Shown here one piece after another: positions 27,769 to 37,165 of a stretch of DNA of 64,000 bases. Location of the stretch: contig NZ_JANUQM010000014.1 in NCBI RefSeq assembly GCF_030386795.1, positions 62,001-126,000 of the forward strand. Direction: 5' to 3'. The notes under the pieces were generated by a model. The model made no database searches. It was not told the origin of the DNA and was given only the letters and a program-made list of their open reading frames with translations. Within the stretch, counting starts at the first letter, position 1; each line of letters starts with the position of its first letter. Origin of the DNA: Streptomyces sp. S.PNR 29 (lineage in GTDB: Bacteria; Actinomycetota; Actinomycetes; Streptomycetales; Streptomycetaceae). Made by a program: the position numbers and the translations under genes.

Positions 27769-29619
27769 ATGACCGAGCAGGCCACCGGGGCCCAACACCC
27801 GCAGCCCCGGCCCCGACCCGGAGGACAGCAGTCCGCACCCGTCGAGCACGTCACGGGCGCGCAGTCCCTCATCCGCTCGCTTGAGGAGGTCGGCGCCGAC
27901 ACGGTATTCGGCATTCCCGGCGGTGCGATCCTTCCGGCGTACGACCCGCTGATGGACTCCACCAAGGTGCGCCACGTCCTCGCCCGGCACGAGCAGGGCG
28001 CCGGCCACGCCGCCACGGGATACGCGCAGGCCACCGGCAAGGTCGGCGTCTGCATGGCGACCTCCGGCCCCGGCGCCACCAACCTGGTCACGCCGATCGC
28101 CGACGCCCACATGGACTCGGTGCCGCTGGTCGCGATCACCGGCCAGGTCGCCTCCTCGGCCATCGGCACGGACGCCTTCCAGGAGGCGGACATCGTCGGC
28201 ATCACCATGCCGGTCACCAAGCACAACTTCCTCGTCACCAAGGCCGAGGACATCCCGCGGGTCATCGCGCAGGCGTTCCACATCGCCTCCACCGGCCGCC
28301 CCGGCCCGGTCCTGGTCGACATCGCCAAGGACGCGCTCCAGGCGAAGACCACCTTCACCTGGCCGCCCACCATGGACCTGCCCGGCTACCGCCCGGTGAC
28401 CAAGCCGCACGCCAAGCAGATCCGCGAGGCCGCCAAGCTGATCACCAGCGCCAGGCGGCCGGTCCTGTACGTCGGCGGCGGCGTCCTGAAGGCCCAGGCC
28501 ACCGCTGAGCTGAAGGTCCTCGCGGAACTCACCGGAGCGCCCGTCGTCACCACCCTGATGGCACGCGGCGCCTTCCCCGACAGCCACTCGCTGCACGTGG
28601 GAATGCCGGGCATGCACGGTTCGGTCACCGCCGTCGCCGCGCTGCAGAAGGCCGACCTGATCGTCGCCCTCGGAGCCCGATTCGACGACCGCGTCACCGG
28701 CCGGCTGGACAGCTTCGCCCCGTACGCCAAGATCGTCCACGCCGATATCGACCCGGCCGAGATCGGCAAGAACCGCGCCGCCGACGTGCCGATCGTCGGT
28801 GACGCCCGCGAGGTCATCGCCGACCTGGTCCAGGCCGTGCAGAAGGAGCACAGCGAGGGCCACCAGGGCGACTACGCCGCCTGGTGGAAGGACCTCAACC
28901 GCTGGCGCGAGACCTACCCGCTCGGCTACGACGAGCCGGACGACGGCTCGCTCTCCCCGCAGCAGGTCATCGAGCGCATCGGGCAGCTCGCCCCGGAGGG
29001 CACGATCTTCGCCGCGGGCGTCGGCCAGCACCAGATGTGGGCCTCGCAGTTCATCAAGTACGAGAAGCCGGGCACCTGGCTGAACTCCGGCGGCGCCGGA
29101 ACCATGGGCTACGCGGTTCCGGCCGCCATGGGCGCCAAGGCCGGAGCCCCGGACCGGGTGGTCTGGGCGATCGACGGCGACGGCTGCTTCCAGATGACCA
29201 ACCAGGAGCTCACCACCTGCGCCCTGAACAACATCCCGATCAAGGTCGCCGTCATCAACAACGGCGCCCTCGGGATGGTCCGCCAGTGGCAGACGCTCTT
29301 CTACAACCAGCGGTACTCCAACACCGTCCTGCACTCCGGGCCCGACGACGTCAACCCGCAGGCCAGGGGCACCCGTATCCCCGACTTCGTGAAGCTGTCG
29401 GAGGCCATGGGCTGCCACGCCATCCGCTGCGAGGACCCGGCCGACCTCGACAAGGTCATCGAGGAGGCGAACTCCATCAACGACCGCCCGGTCGTCGTCG
29501 ACTTCATCGTCCACGAGGACGCGATGGTGTGGCCGATGGTCGCCGCCGGCACCTCCAACGACGAGATCATGGCCGCCCGGGACGTCCGCCCCGACTTCGG
29601 CGACAACGAAGACGACTGA
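27769..29619 (+). CDS. ilvB: Acetohydroxyacid synthase large subunit
   Basis: The 616-residue catalytic subunit of acetolactate synthase. With ThDP, FAD and Mg it condenses two pyruvates, or pyruvate and 2-oxobutyrate, the first common step of Val/Leu/Ile synthesis. The N-terminal ThDP domain has the activating Glu in RHEQGAGHAATGYA, the central domain binds FAD, and the C-terminal motif runs from GDGCFQMT to VINNG. The first 35 residues (Gln/Pro/Arg-rich) are an actinomycete-type extension. ATG 27769 sits at a good distance from GAGAAGAG; ATG 27763 is also possible. Controlled by the leader attenuator; ilvN follows by 25 bases. Confidence 0.96.
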   Translation: MTEQATGAQHPQPRPRPGGQQSAPVEHVTGAQSLIRSLEEVGADTVFGIPGGAILPAYDPLMDSTKVRHVLARHEQGAGHAATGYAQATGKVGVCMATSGPGATNLVTPIADAHMDSVPLVAITGQVASSAIGTDAFQEADIVGITMPVTKHNFLVTKAEDIPRVIAQAFHIASTGRPGPVLVDIAKDALQAKTTFTWPPTMDLPGYRPVTKPHAKQIREAAKLITSARRPVLYVGGGVLKAQATAELKVLAELTGAPVVTTLMARGAFPDSHSLHVGMPGMHGSVTAVAALQKADLIVALGARFDDRVTGRLDSFAPYAKIVHADIDPAEIGKNRAADVPIVGDAREVIADLVQAVQKEHSEGHQGDYAAWWKDLNRWRETYPLGYDEPDDGSLSPQQVIERIGQLAPEGTIFAAGVGQHQMWASQFIKYEKPGTWLNSGGAGTMGYAVPAAMGAKAGAPDRVVWAIDGDGCFQMTNQELTTCALNNIPIKVAVINNGALGMVRQWQTLFYNQRYSNTVLHSGPDDVNPQARGTRIPDFVKLSEAMGCHAIRCEDPADLDKVIEEANSINDRPVVVDFIVHEDAMVWPMVAAGTSNDEIMAARDVRPDFGDNEDD

Positions 29620-29644
29620 GAGCCGCAGGTAAAGGAAGCAGACC

Positions 29645-30169
29645 ATGTCCAAGCACACGCTCTCCGTCCTGGTGGAGAACACGCCGGGCATCCTCGCCCG
29701 GATCGCCGCCCTGTTCTCCCGCCGCGGTTTCAACATCGACTCGCTCGCCGTCGGCGTCACCGAGCACCCCGACATCTCCCGCATCACCATCGTGGTGAAC
29801 GTCGAGGACCTGCCGCTGGAGCAGGTGACCAAGCAGCTCAACAAGCTGGTCAACGTGCTGAAGATCGTCGAACTCGACCCGTCGCAGGCCGTCCAGCGCG
29901 AACTCGTCCTGGTGAAGGTCCGCGCCGACAACGAGACGCGCTCGCAGATCGTCGAGATCGTCCAGCTGTTCCGCGCCAAGACCGTCGACGTCTCCCCGGA
30001 GGCCGTCACCATCGAGGCCACGGGCAGCAGCGACAAGCTGTCGGCCATGCTGAAGATGCTGGAGCCGTACGGAATCAAGGAGCTCGTCCAGTCCGGCACG
30101 ATCGCGATCGGACGCGGTGCCCGTTCGATCACGGACCGGTCTCTACGCGCACTCGACCGGTCGGCGTAA
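29645..30169 (+). CDS. ilvN: Acetohydroxyacid synthase small (regulatory) subunit
   Basis: A 174-residue regulatory partner of IlvB that raises activity and gives feedback inhibition by branched-chain amino acids. An N-terminal ACT domain (about 4-75: HTLSVLVENTPGILARIAALF, with RGFNIDSLAVG) is followed by the ALS_ss_C domain (about 85-158), starting VLVKVRADNETRSQIVEI. Start 29645 has AAGGAAG upstream. Second gene of ilvBNC. Confidence 0.95.
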   Translation: MSKHTLSVLVENTPGILARIAALFSRRGFNIDSLAVGVTEHPDISRITIVVNVEDLPLEQVTKQLNKLVNVLKIVELDPSQAVQRELVLVKVRADNETRSQIVEIVQLFRAKTVDVSPEAVTIEATGSSDKLSAMLKMLEPYGIKELVQSGTIAIGRGARSITDRSLRALDRSA

Positions 30170-30199
30170 CACTCGTCGACGAAGCATGCATGACCGGAA

Positions 30200-30231
30200 A
30201 CGGGCGGCCCGGCGAGTCGTCGGCCGCCCGT
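30200..30231 (+). terminator. Hairpin between ilvN and ilvC
   Basis: A perfect 10-bp stem ACGGGCGGCC (30200-30209) / GGCCGCCCGT (30222-30231) with a 12-base loop. It could be a partial terminator or processing site separating ilvBN from ilvC levels. A small palindrome CACCGT-CAT-ACGGTG (30262-30276) lies between it and ilvC. No U-tract. Confidence 0.5.
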
Positions 30232-30312
30232 ATTCCGAGACCCCGAGACTTACCTCCCCCTCACCGTCATACGGTGGGACGCAACATCTGCACCCCAAGG
30301 AGAGAACCCAAA

Positions 30313-31311
<999 letters not shown>

Positions 31312-31316
31312 GCCGC

Positions 31317-31367
31317 GGTCCGGCTGCGGCACCGGGTGAACCCCCGGTGGCCGCGGCCGGACCTTTT
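31317..31367 (+). terminator. Terminator of ilvBNC
   Basis: A near-perfect 20-21 bp stem, 31317-31336 with 31343-31363 (one bulge, one G-U pair), around a 6-base loop, followed by TTTT (31364-31367). It begins 6 bases after the ilvC stop. Confidence 0.85.
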
Positions 31368-31564
31368 CTCGTCACTTCTCGCGTCACCTTTCCCATCCGG
31401 GTGATCCTTCCGCAGAGGCGTAAGACGACCTCCGCCACGCCACTAGACTGCTGTACAACAAACGCGTCAGGCCCACAGCGTCGTGCGTCTTCCACGCGGC
31501 CACCACCCCTCCACCGCCAGCGGCCGTCGGGACGGCCGTCCGCATTGGACATGTGAGGACTCAC

Positions 31565-33154
31565 GTGAGCTCGAAACCCGTCGTACTCATCGCCGAAGAG
31601 CTGTCGCCCGCCACCGTCGACGCGCTCGGGCCGGACTTCGAGATCCGCCACTGCAACGGAGCGGACCGCGCCGAACTGCTCCCGGCCATCGCCGACGTGG
31701 ACGCGATCCTGATCCGTTCGGCCACCAAGGTCGACGCCGAGGCGATCGCCGCCGCGAACAAGCTCAAGGTCGTCGCACGAGCCGGCGTCGGCCTGGACAA
31801 CGTCGACGTCTCCGCCGCCACCAAGGCCGGCGTGATGGTCGTCAACGCCCCCACCTCGAACATCGTGACGGCCGCCGAGCTGGCCTGTGGCCTGATCCTC
31901 GCCAGCGCGCGCAACATCCCGCAGGCCAACGCCGCGCTGAAGAACGGCGAGTGGAAGCGCAGCAAGTACACGGGTGTGGAGCTCGCCGAGAAGACCCTCG
32001 GCGTGGTCGGCCTCGGCCGCATCGGCGCCCTCGTCGCGCAGCGCATGTCGGCCTTCGGCATGAAGGTCGTCGCCTACGACCCCTACGTACAGCCCGCGCG
32101 GGCCGCGCAGATGGGCGTCAAGGTGCTGTCGCTGGACGAGCTGCTCGAGGTCTCCGACTTCATCACCGTCCACCTGCCCAAGACCCCCGAGACCGTCGGC
32201 CTCATCGGCGACGAGGCGCTGCGCAAGGTCAAGCCGAGCGTGCGCATCGTCAACGCCGCGCGCGGCGGGATCGTCGACGAGGAGGCGCTGTACTCCGCGC
32301 TGAAGGAGGGCCGGGTCGCCGGTGCCGGTCTGGACGTGTACGCGAAGGAGCCGTGCACGGACTCGCCGCTGTTCGAGTTCGACCAGGTCGTGTGCACCCC
32401 GCACCTCGGCGCCTCCACCGACGAGGCGCAGGAGAAGGCCGGTATCGCCGTCGCCAAGTCGGTGCGCCTCGCCCTCGCCGGTGAGCTGGTCCCGGACGCG
32501 GTGAACGTCCAGGGCGGTGTCATCGCCGAGGACGTCAAGCCGGGTCTGCCGCTCGCCGAGCGCCTCGGCCGTATCTTCACCGCGCTCGCCGGTGAGGTCG
32601 CCGTCCGCCTCGACGTCGAGGTGTACGGCGAGATCACCCAGCACGACGTGAAGGTGCTGGAGCTCAGCGCCCTCAAGGGTGTGTTCGAGGACGTCGTGGA
32701 CGAGACGGTGTCGTACGTCAACGCGCCGCTGTTCGCCCAGGAGCGGGGTGTCGAGGTCCGCCTCACCACCAGCTCCGAGGCGACCGACCACCGCAACGTC
32801 GTCACCGTGCGCGGCACCCTCTCGGACGGCGAGGAGGTGTCGGTCTCCGGCACGCTGGCCGGTCCCAAGCACCTCCAGAAGATCGTCGCCGTCGGCGAGT
32901 ACGACGTCGACCTCGCGCTCGCCGAGCACATGGTCGTCCTGAAGTACGAGGACCGTCCGGGCGTCGTCGGTACCGTGGGCCGCATCCTCGGCGAGGCGGG
33001 CATCAACATCGCCGGCATGCAGGTCGCCCGCGCGGCGGCGGGCGGCGAGGCGCTGGCGGTGCTCACCGTCGACGACACGGTGTCCTCCGGGGTGCTGGCC
33101 GAGGTCGCGGAGGAGATCGGGGCCACGTCGGCCCGGTCGGTGAACCTGGTCTGA
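31565..33154 (+). CDS. serA: D-3-phosphoglycerate dehydrogenase
   Basis: 529 residues, the length of mycobacterial/Streptomyces-type SerA. It catalyses NAD-dependent oxidation of 3-phosphoglycerate, the committed step of serine synthesis. The Rossmann loop GLGRIG occurs in LGVVGLGRIGALVAQR, and catalytic Arg (NAARGGIVD), Glu (DVYAKEPC) and His (TPHLGAST) are present. An allosteric substrate-binding/intervening domain (about 315-450) and a C-terminal ACT domain (about 455-529: VVLKYEDRPGVVGTVGRIL) probably give serine feedback. GTG 31565 follows GAGGA with six spacer bases; a GTG four codons earlier overlaps that site. Separated from ilvC by a terminator, so it should have its own promoter in 31370-31560. 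Confidence 0.96.
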   Translation: MSSKPVVLIAEELSPATVDALGPDFEIRHCNGADRAELLPAIADVDAILIRSATKVDAEAIAAANKLKVVARAGVGLDNVDVSAATKAGVMVVNAPTSNIVTAAELACGLILASARNIPQANAALKNGEWKRSKYTGVELAEKTLGVVGLGRIGALVAQRMSAFGMKVVAYDPYVQPARAAQMGVKVLSLDELLEVSDFITVHLPKTPETVGLIGDEALRKVKPSVRIVNAARGGIVDEEALYSALKEGRVAGAGLDVYAKEPCTDSPLFEFDQVVCTPHLGASTDEAQEKAGIAVAKSVRLALAGELVPDAVNVQGGVIAEDVKPGLPLAERLGRIFTALAGEVAVRLDVEVYGEITQHDVKVLELSALKGVFEDVVDETVSYVNAPLFAQERGVEVRLTTSSEATDHRNVVTVRGTLSDGEEVSVSGTLAGPKHLQKIVAVGEYDVDLALAEHMVVLKYEDRPGVVGTVGRILGEAGINIAGMQVARAAAGGEALAVLTVDDTVSSGVLAEVAEEIGATSARSVNLV

Positions 33155-33190
33155 CCTGACCTGACCTGACCTGACCTGACCTGACGTGAC
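33151..33190 (+). repeat. CTGAC pentanucleotide tandem repeat at the serA stop
   Basis: Seven exact copies of CTGAC (33151-33185) plus a GTGAC variant. The serA stop TGA is inside the first copy. Because the unit is five bases and contains TGA, every reading frame is closed and copy-number slippage cannot extend the protein. Short tandem repeats like this are unusual in Streptomyces core regions. Confidence 0.9.
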
Positions 33191-33210
33191 CGACCCGAAC
33201 CTGATCAACA

Positions 33211-33248
33211 CGAACGCCGGACGGGATGGACTGCCCGTCCGGCGTTCG
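33211..33248. terminator. Bidirectional terminator between serA and the MFS gene
   Basis: A perfect 15-bp stem CGAACGCCGGACGGG (33211-33225) / CCCGTCCGGCGTTCG (33234-33248) with an 8-base loop. It lies between convergent genes and can serve both. Confidence 0.85.
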
Positions 33249-33264
33249 TCGTGGGCGCGCCTGC

Positions 33265-34803
33265 TCAGACGGCGGCCTTCTCCGGCTCCGGTGTCTCCTC
33301 GCGCAGGCGCACCCGTCGCAGCGTGAGCGCCGCCGGTACCGACGCCCCCGCCAGCAGCACCGCTCCCGCGATCGCCGCCGCGTGCATACCGCTGGTGAAG
33401 GCCTCGCGGGCCGCCGTCGCCAGGGCGTCGCCCGCGCGGACCGGAAGCTGCTCCGCGACGGCCAGTGCGGTGCCCAACGTCTCGTCGGCCGGGGCCGGTG
33501 CCGAGACCGGCATCTCGTGGCGGTAGACCGCCGTACCGATGGAGCCGAGCACCGCCAGGCTCAGCGCGCCGCCGAACTCGGCGGCGGTCTCCATGAGGGA
33601 CGAGGCCGAGCCCGCCTTCTCCACCGGTGCCGTGCCCATGACCAGGTCGGCGAGCTGGGACATCACCACGACGGCCCCGCAGGCCAGGGCGGCGCACGCG
33701 GCCAGCAGCAGCCACAGGGAGTCCGTGCCCGTGAGGATCAGCAGCCCGTAGCCGCCCGCGGTGGTCAGGAAGCCACCGGCGACGACGTGCGCCCGGTGCA
33801 CTCCCCGCTGCACGAGCCGGTTCGCGATGACTCCCGCGAAGCCGATCGGCACCGACGGCAGCAGGCTCCACAGCGCCGCCTCCAGGGCGCTCTTGCCGAG
33901 GACCGACTGGATGTACTGCGTGGTGAAGTAGGCGGAGCCCATCATCCCGAAGGCGGAGACGAGGTAGAGGACGAGCGCCGGACCGAAGCCGGGGCCGCGG
34001 AACAGCGCCGGTGAGACGAGCGGGGAGTGGCTCGTGCGCTGGCGGTGGACGAAGAGCGCGGCGAAGAGCAGGCCGACGGTCACCGACAGCACGTACCGCA
34101 CGTTCCAGCCCTCCGAGGGGATCTCCTTCAGGCCGTAGATCACCGGCAGGACCGCCGCCATGGACAGCGGCACGCTCAGCAGGTCGAAGCGGCCCGGCTC
34201 GGGGTTCCTCGCCTCGGGCAGCAGCACCGGGCCGACGGCCAGGAGCAGCACCATCGCGGGCAGGTTGACCAGGAAGACCGAGCCCCACCAGAAGTGCTCG
34301 ACGAGCAGGCCGCTCATCACCGAGCCGAGCGCGATCCCGGCCGTCATCACGCCGGACCACAGGCCGAGCGCCTTCGCACGCTCATCCGGGTCCGTGAACA
34401 TCGTGCGGATCAGCGCCATCGTGGACGGCATCAGTGTCGCGCCCCCGAGGCCGAGGACCGCTCGGGCCGCGATCAGTGTCTCGGCGCTGTTCGCGTACGC
34501 CGCCAGCAGCGAGGCCGCGCCGAAGGCGGCGGCGCCGATCAGCAGCAGCCTGCGGCGGCCGATGCGGTCGCCGAGCGAGCCCATCGTCATCAGCAGGCCG
34601 GCCAGTACGAATCCGTAGATGTCGAAGATCCACAGCTGTTGTGTGCCGCTCGGCTGCAGGTCCGCGCTGATCGCCGGGATGGCGAAGTAGAGGACGGAGA
34701 CGTCCATGGAGACCAGGAGCAGCGGCAGCATCAGCACGCCCAGGGCGGTCCATTCGCGGCGGCCGGCACGGGGCCCGGGAGCGGTGCTCGTCGAGTTCGT
34801 CAT
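33265..34803 (-). CDS. MFS drug-efflux transporter, DHA2 (14-segment) family
   Basis: A 512-residue proton antiporter in the cytoplasmic membrane. About 14 hydrophobic segments. Motif A is GSLGDRIGRRRLLLIGAAAF (loop 2-3), with the DHA2-typical MDVSVLYFAIPAISADL in helix 1. Motif C-like GIALGSVMSGLLVEHFWWGSVFLVNLP is also present. The divergent TetR-family gene is its likely local repressor, so the natural inducer is probably the exported compound. Ends near the serA terminator. Confidence 0.9.
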   Translation of the reverse strand: MTNSTSTAPGPRAGRREWTALGVLMLPLLLVSMDVSVLYFAIPAISADLQPSGTQQLWIFDIYGFVLAGLLMTMGSLGDRIGRRRLLLIGAAAFGAASLLAAYANSAETLIAARAVLGLGGATLMPSTMALIRTMFTDPDERAKALGLWSGVMTAGIALGSVMSGLLVEHFWWGSVFLVNLPAMVLLLAVGPVLLPEARNPEPGRFDLLSVPLSMAAVLPVIYGLKEIPSEGWNVRYVLSVTVGLLFAALFVHRQRTSHSPLVSPALFRGPGFGPALVLYLVSAFGMMGSAYFTTQYIQSVLGKSALEAALWSLLPSVPIGFAGVIANRLVQRGVHRAHVVAGGFLTTAGGYGLLILTGTDSLWLLLAACAALACGAVVVMSQLADLVMGTAPVEKAGSASSLMETAAEFGGALSLAVLGSIGTAVYRHEMPVSAPAPADETLGTALAVAEQLPVRAGDALATAAREAFTSGMHAAAIAGAVLLAGASVPAALTLRRVRLREETPEPEKAAV

Positions 34804-34810
34804 GCCGGTG

Positions 34811-34867
34811 ACTGTACGAGCGTATTAAACGTCTGTCTAGAACAACTGTATAAGTCATGCGTATAGG
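34811..34867. promoter_or_regulatory. Overlapping divergent promoters centred on TCTAGA
   Basis: For the exporter (minus): -35 TAGACA (34834-34839 reverse), 17-base spacer, -10 TACAGT (34811-34816 reverse). For the TetR gene (plus): -35 TAGAAC (34838-34843), 18-base spacer, -10 TATAGG (34862-34867). The two -35 elements overlap at the palindrome TCTAGA (34836-34841). A repressor dimer there would shut both genes. The gap is strikingly AT-rich. Confidence 0.55.
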
Positions 34868-34900
34868 ACGGCTGTATGGATCGGCGGTAGGGTGGCCCGC

Positions 34901-35479
34901 ATGGGACACCGTGAGGATCTGCTCGAAGGCGCCAAGCGCTGCCTGCTGGCCAAGGGCTTCGTGCGCACCACCGCGCGCGACATCGTCAAGGAGTCGGGGA
35001 CCAACCTGGCCTCGATCGGCTACCACTACGGCTCGAAGGACGCGCTGCTCGCGCAGGCGTACGTCGAGATGGTCGAGGGAATGTCCGGCGCCTTCGACGG
35101 GGGCGGTGAGATCCGTGGGGAGCCCGGCTCGCTGGAGCGCTTCGCCGAGGTGTGGTCGAACATCATCGGCACCATGCGGGAGCCCGGTTCGATGTGGCGG
35201 CTCAGCATGGAGATCGTGGCCATGGGGGACCAGCTGCCCGAGGTGCGGGAGCATCTGGCGCGGGCCCAGCGGGAGGGCGCGCGCGGCATCGTCACGATCT
35301 TCCACGGCGGGCGTGAGGAGGACCTTCCGGAAGAGACCGTGGACACCCTCGGCTACTTCTACCTGACCCTGATGATGGGGCTCATGGCGCAGTGGACCTT
35401 CGATCCCAAGAGCGCGCCCGAGGCCGGCCAGTTGACGGAAGGGCTTCGCCAGGTGATCGAGGGCGTCAGGCGGAGCTGA
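34901..35479 (+). CDS. TetR-family repressor
   Basis: A 192-residue one-component repressor. The N-terminal helix-turn-helix spans about residues 8-50 (DLLEGAKRCLLAKGFVRTTARDIVKESGTNLASIGYHYGSKD in essence). The C-terminal ligand domain ends with SAPEAGQLTEGLRQVIEG. ATG 34901 is preferred over a GTG three codons upstream because of the AGGGTGG site. It probably controls the divergent MFS exporter and itself. Its 3' end overlaps the ABC ATPase gene on the other strand by 14 bases. Confidence 0.9.
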   Translation: MGHREDLLEGAKRCLLAKGFVRTTARDIVKESGTNLASIGYHYGSKDALLAQAYVEMVEGMSGAFDGGGEIRGEPGSLERFAEVWSNIIGTMREPGSMWRLSMEIVAMGDQLPEVREHLARAQREGARGIVTIFHGGREEDLPEETVDTLGYFYLTLMMGLMAQWTFDPKSAPEAGQLTEGLRQVIEGVRRS

Positions 35480-36143
35480 TCCGCCCGTCCCGCATCTCGA
35501 TCACCCGGTCCGCGAAACGCCGTACGACCGCCCGGTCGTGGCAGATGAACAGGTAGCCGAGGCCGAGGTCGTCCTGGAGGTCGGCGAGCAGGTTCAGCAC
35601 GCCGGCCCGCACCGAGGGGTCGAGGGCGGAGACCGGTTCGTCGAGGACGAGCAGGCGCGGTCCGGAGGCCAGCGCCCGTGCTATTCCGGCGCGCTGGCAC
35701 TGGCCGCCGGACAGTTCGTGCGGCAGGCGGTCCCCGTACGACGGGTCGAGGCCGACCCGGTCGAGCAGTTCGGCCACGCGGGCAGGACCGTCGGCGCTCC
35801 AGCGGCCCTGGACCTTCAGCGGTTCCGCCACCGCGTCGCGGATGCGGTGGCGGGGGCTGAGGGAGCCGTAGGGGTCCTGGAAGACGGGCTGCATACGGGG
35901 GCGGAGCGGGCGCAGCTCGCGTTCCGTCAGGCCGGTCAACTCCCGCCCCTCGAAGCGGACTTCACCCCCGTCCGAGCGGCGCAGCCGGAGTACCGCCAGA
36001 GCCGTGGAGGACTTGCCGCAGCCGGAGGGGCCGTTCAGGGCGAGGGTCTCCCCGGCGTCCAGCGTGAAGGAGACGTGGTCCACCGCCGTCACCGTCCCGT
36101 ACCGGACGACGAGGTCACGGACGTCGAGCAGGGGAGTGCTCAT
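35466..36143 (-). CDS. Peptide/nickel-type ABC transporter ATPase (DppF-like)
   Basis: A 225-residue ATPase powering an importer: Walker A GPSGCGKSST, Q-loop PVFQDPYGSLSPRH, signature LSGGQCQRAGIARAL, Walker B LLVLDEPVSALD, switch His in ICHDRA. It lacks the C-terminal oligopeptide/dipeptide extension, so it is shorter than typical DppF. ATG 36143 overlaps the upstream ATPase stop by four bases (ATGA), so the two are coupled. Last gene of a four-gene operon: binding lipoprotein, fused permease, two ATPases. Confidence 0.88.
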   Translation of the reverse strand: MSTPLLDVRDLVVRYGTVTAVDHVSFTLDAGETLALNGPSGCGKSSTALAVLRLRRSDGGEVRFEGRELTGLTERELRPLRPRMQPVFQDPYGSLSPRHRIRDAVAEPLKVQGRWSADGPARVAELLDRVGLDPSYGDRLPHELSGGQCQRAGIARALASGPRLLVLDEPVSALDPSVRAGVLNLLADLQDDLGLGYLFICHDRAVVRRFADRVIEMRDGRISSA

Positions 36144-37165
36144 GCGGGCTGCTCCTCCTGGAACAACGCGAAGGCGGGGTGCGGGAGCTCGTCCGGGCGG
36201 TGGCAGGCGACCAGCCGTCCGTCCATCGCCGTCGGCTCCGGTTCCCGCTGATGGCAGAGGTCCGCCGCGAGCGGGCAGCGCGGCGCGAAGGCGCAGCCCG
36301 GCGGCAGGGTGCCCGGGGCGGGCGGGGTGCCGCGCAGGGCGGGGAGGCGGCGGCCGGGGGGCGCGTGCTGGGGGAGGGAGGCCAGCAGGCCCGCCGTGTA
36401 GGGGGCCCGGGGACGGCCCAGCACCTGATCGGCCGGGCCGAGTTCGGTGAGGCGCCCGGCGTACATGACCAGGACGCGGTCCGCCTGGTCCCGTACGACG
36501 TCCATGTCGTGCGTGACGAGGACCAGCGCGGCGCCGACCGCCTCCCGCTGTTCGGCCAGCACCCGGAGCACCTGGTCCCGGTGCTCCTCGTCCAGTGCGG
36601 TGGTGGGCTCGTCGGCGACCACCACGTCCGGCTCGTTGATCGTGGCCATGGCGACGACCGCCCGCTGCCGCATGCCGCCGGAGTACTCGTGGGGATAGGC
36701 CCGCGCCCTGCGGGCGGCGTCCGGGATGCCGACGCGCTCCAGTGCCGCGACCGCCCGGGCCCGGGCCCGGGCGCGGGAGACGCGGGTCACCGACCGTACG
36801 GCGGCGGCGAGTTGGTCGCCGACGGGGTGGACGGGGGAGAGGGCGGACAGGGCGTCCTGCGGGACGAGGGCGATACGGCGGCCGCGGTGTGCCGACAGAT
36901 CGGGCCGTATCGTCCCGCTCGTCGTCGCGCCGCGCGGCACCATCCCCAGCAGCGCCCTCGCCGTGAGGGACTTGCCCGCCCCCGACTCGCCGACGAGGGC
37001 GAGCACTTCGCGCGGTCGGACGTCGAAGGACAGGCCGCGCACTGCCTCGACCCCGCCGAAGGCGATCCGCAGATCGCGCACCGACAGCAGCGGCCCGGAC
37101 TCCCACGTCTCCGACTTCAACGGCACTGACTGCGACGGCACTGACTGCAACGGCTCAGACTCCAC
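36140..37165 (-). CDS. Peptide/nickel-type ABC transporter ATPase (DppD-like)
   Basis: A 341-residue ATPase. Walker A is GESGAGKSLTARALLG, the signature YSGGMRQRAVVAMA, Walker B VVVADEPTTALD, and the switch His is in VTHDMD. The C-terminal oligopeptide-type domain (about 255-325) has the Cys-rich GCAFAPRCPLAADLCHQ and VACHRP. The first 25 residues (SEPLQSVPSQSVPLKSE) are an odd repetitive extension encoded by three 15-base repeats. GTG 37165 overlaps the permease end and has GGAGG at the right distance, so the extension is probably translated. Pairs with the DppF-like ATPase. Confidence 0.88.
   Translation of the reverse strand: MESEPLQSVPSQSVPLKSETWESGPLLSVRDLRIAFGGVEAVRGLSFDVRPREVLALVGESGAGKSLTARALLGMVPRGATTSGTIRPDLSAHRGRRIALVPQDALSALSPVHPVGDQLAAAVRSVTRVSRARARARAVAALERVGIPDAARRARAYPHEYSGGMRQRAVVAMATINEPDVVVADEPTTALDEEHRDQVLRVLAEQREAVGAALVLVTHDMDVVRDQADRVLVMYAGRLTELGPADQVLGRPRAPYTAGLLASLPQHAPPGRRLPALRGTPPAPGTLPPGCAFAPRCPLAADLCHQREPEPTAMDGRLVACHRPDELPHPAFALFQEEQPA
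37113..37157. repeat. Three tandem 15-bp repeats
   Basis: The units at 37113-37127, 37128-37142 and 37143-37157 share GACT(T/G)C(A/G)ACGGC(A/T)C(T/A) with one to four changes. They encode the (S)QSVPL-type repeats at the N-terminus of the DppD-like ATPase, and the last unit ends exactly with the permease stop. They look like an expansion at a gene junction. Confidence 0.75.
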
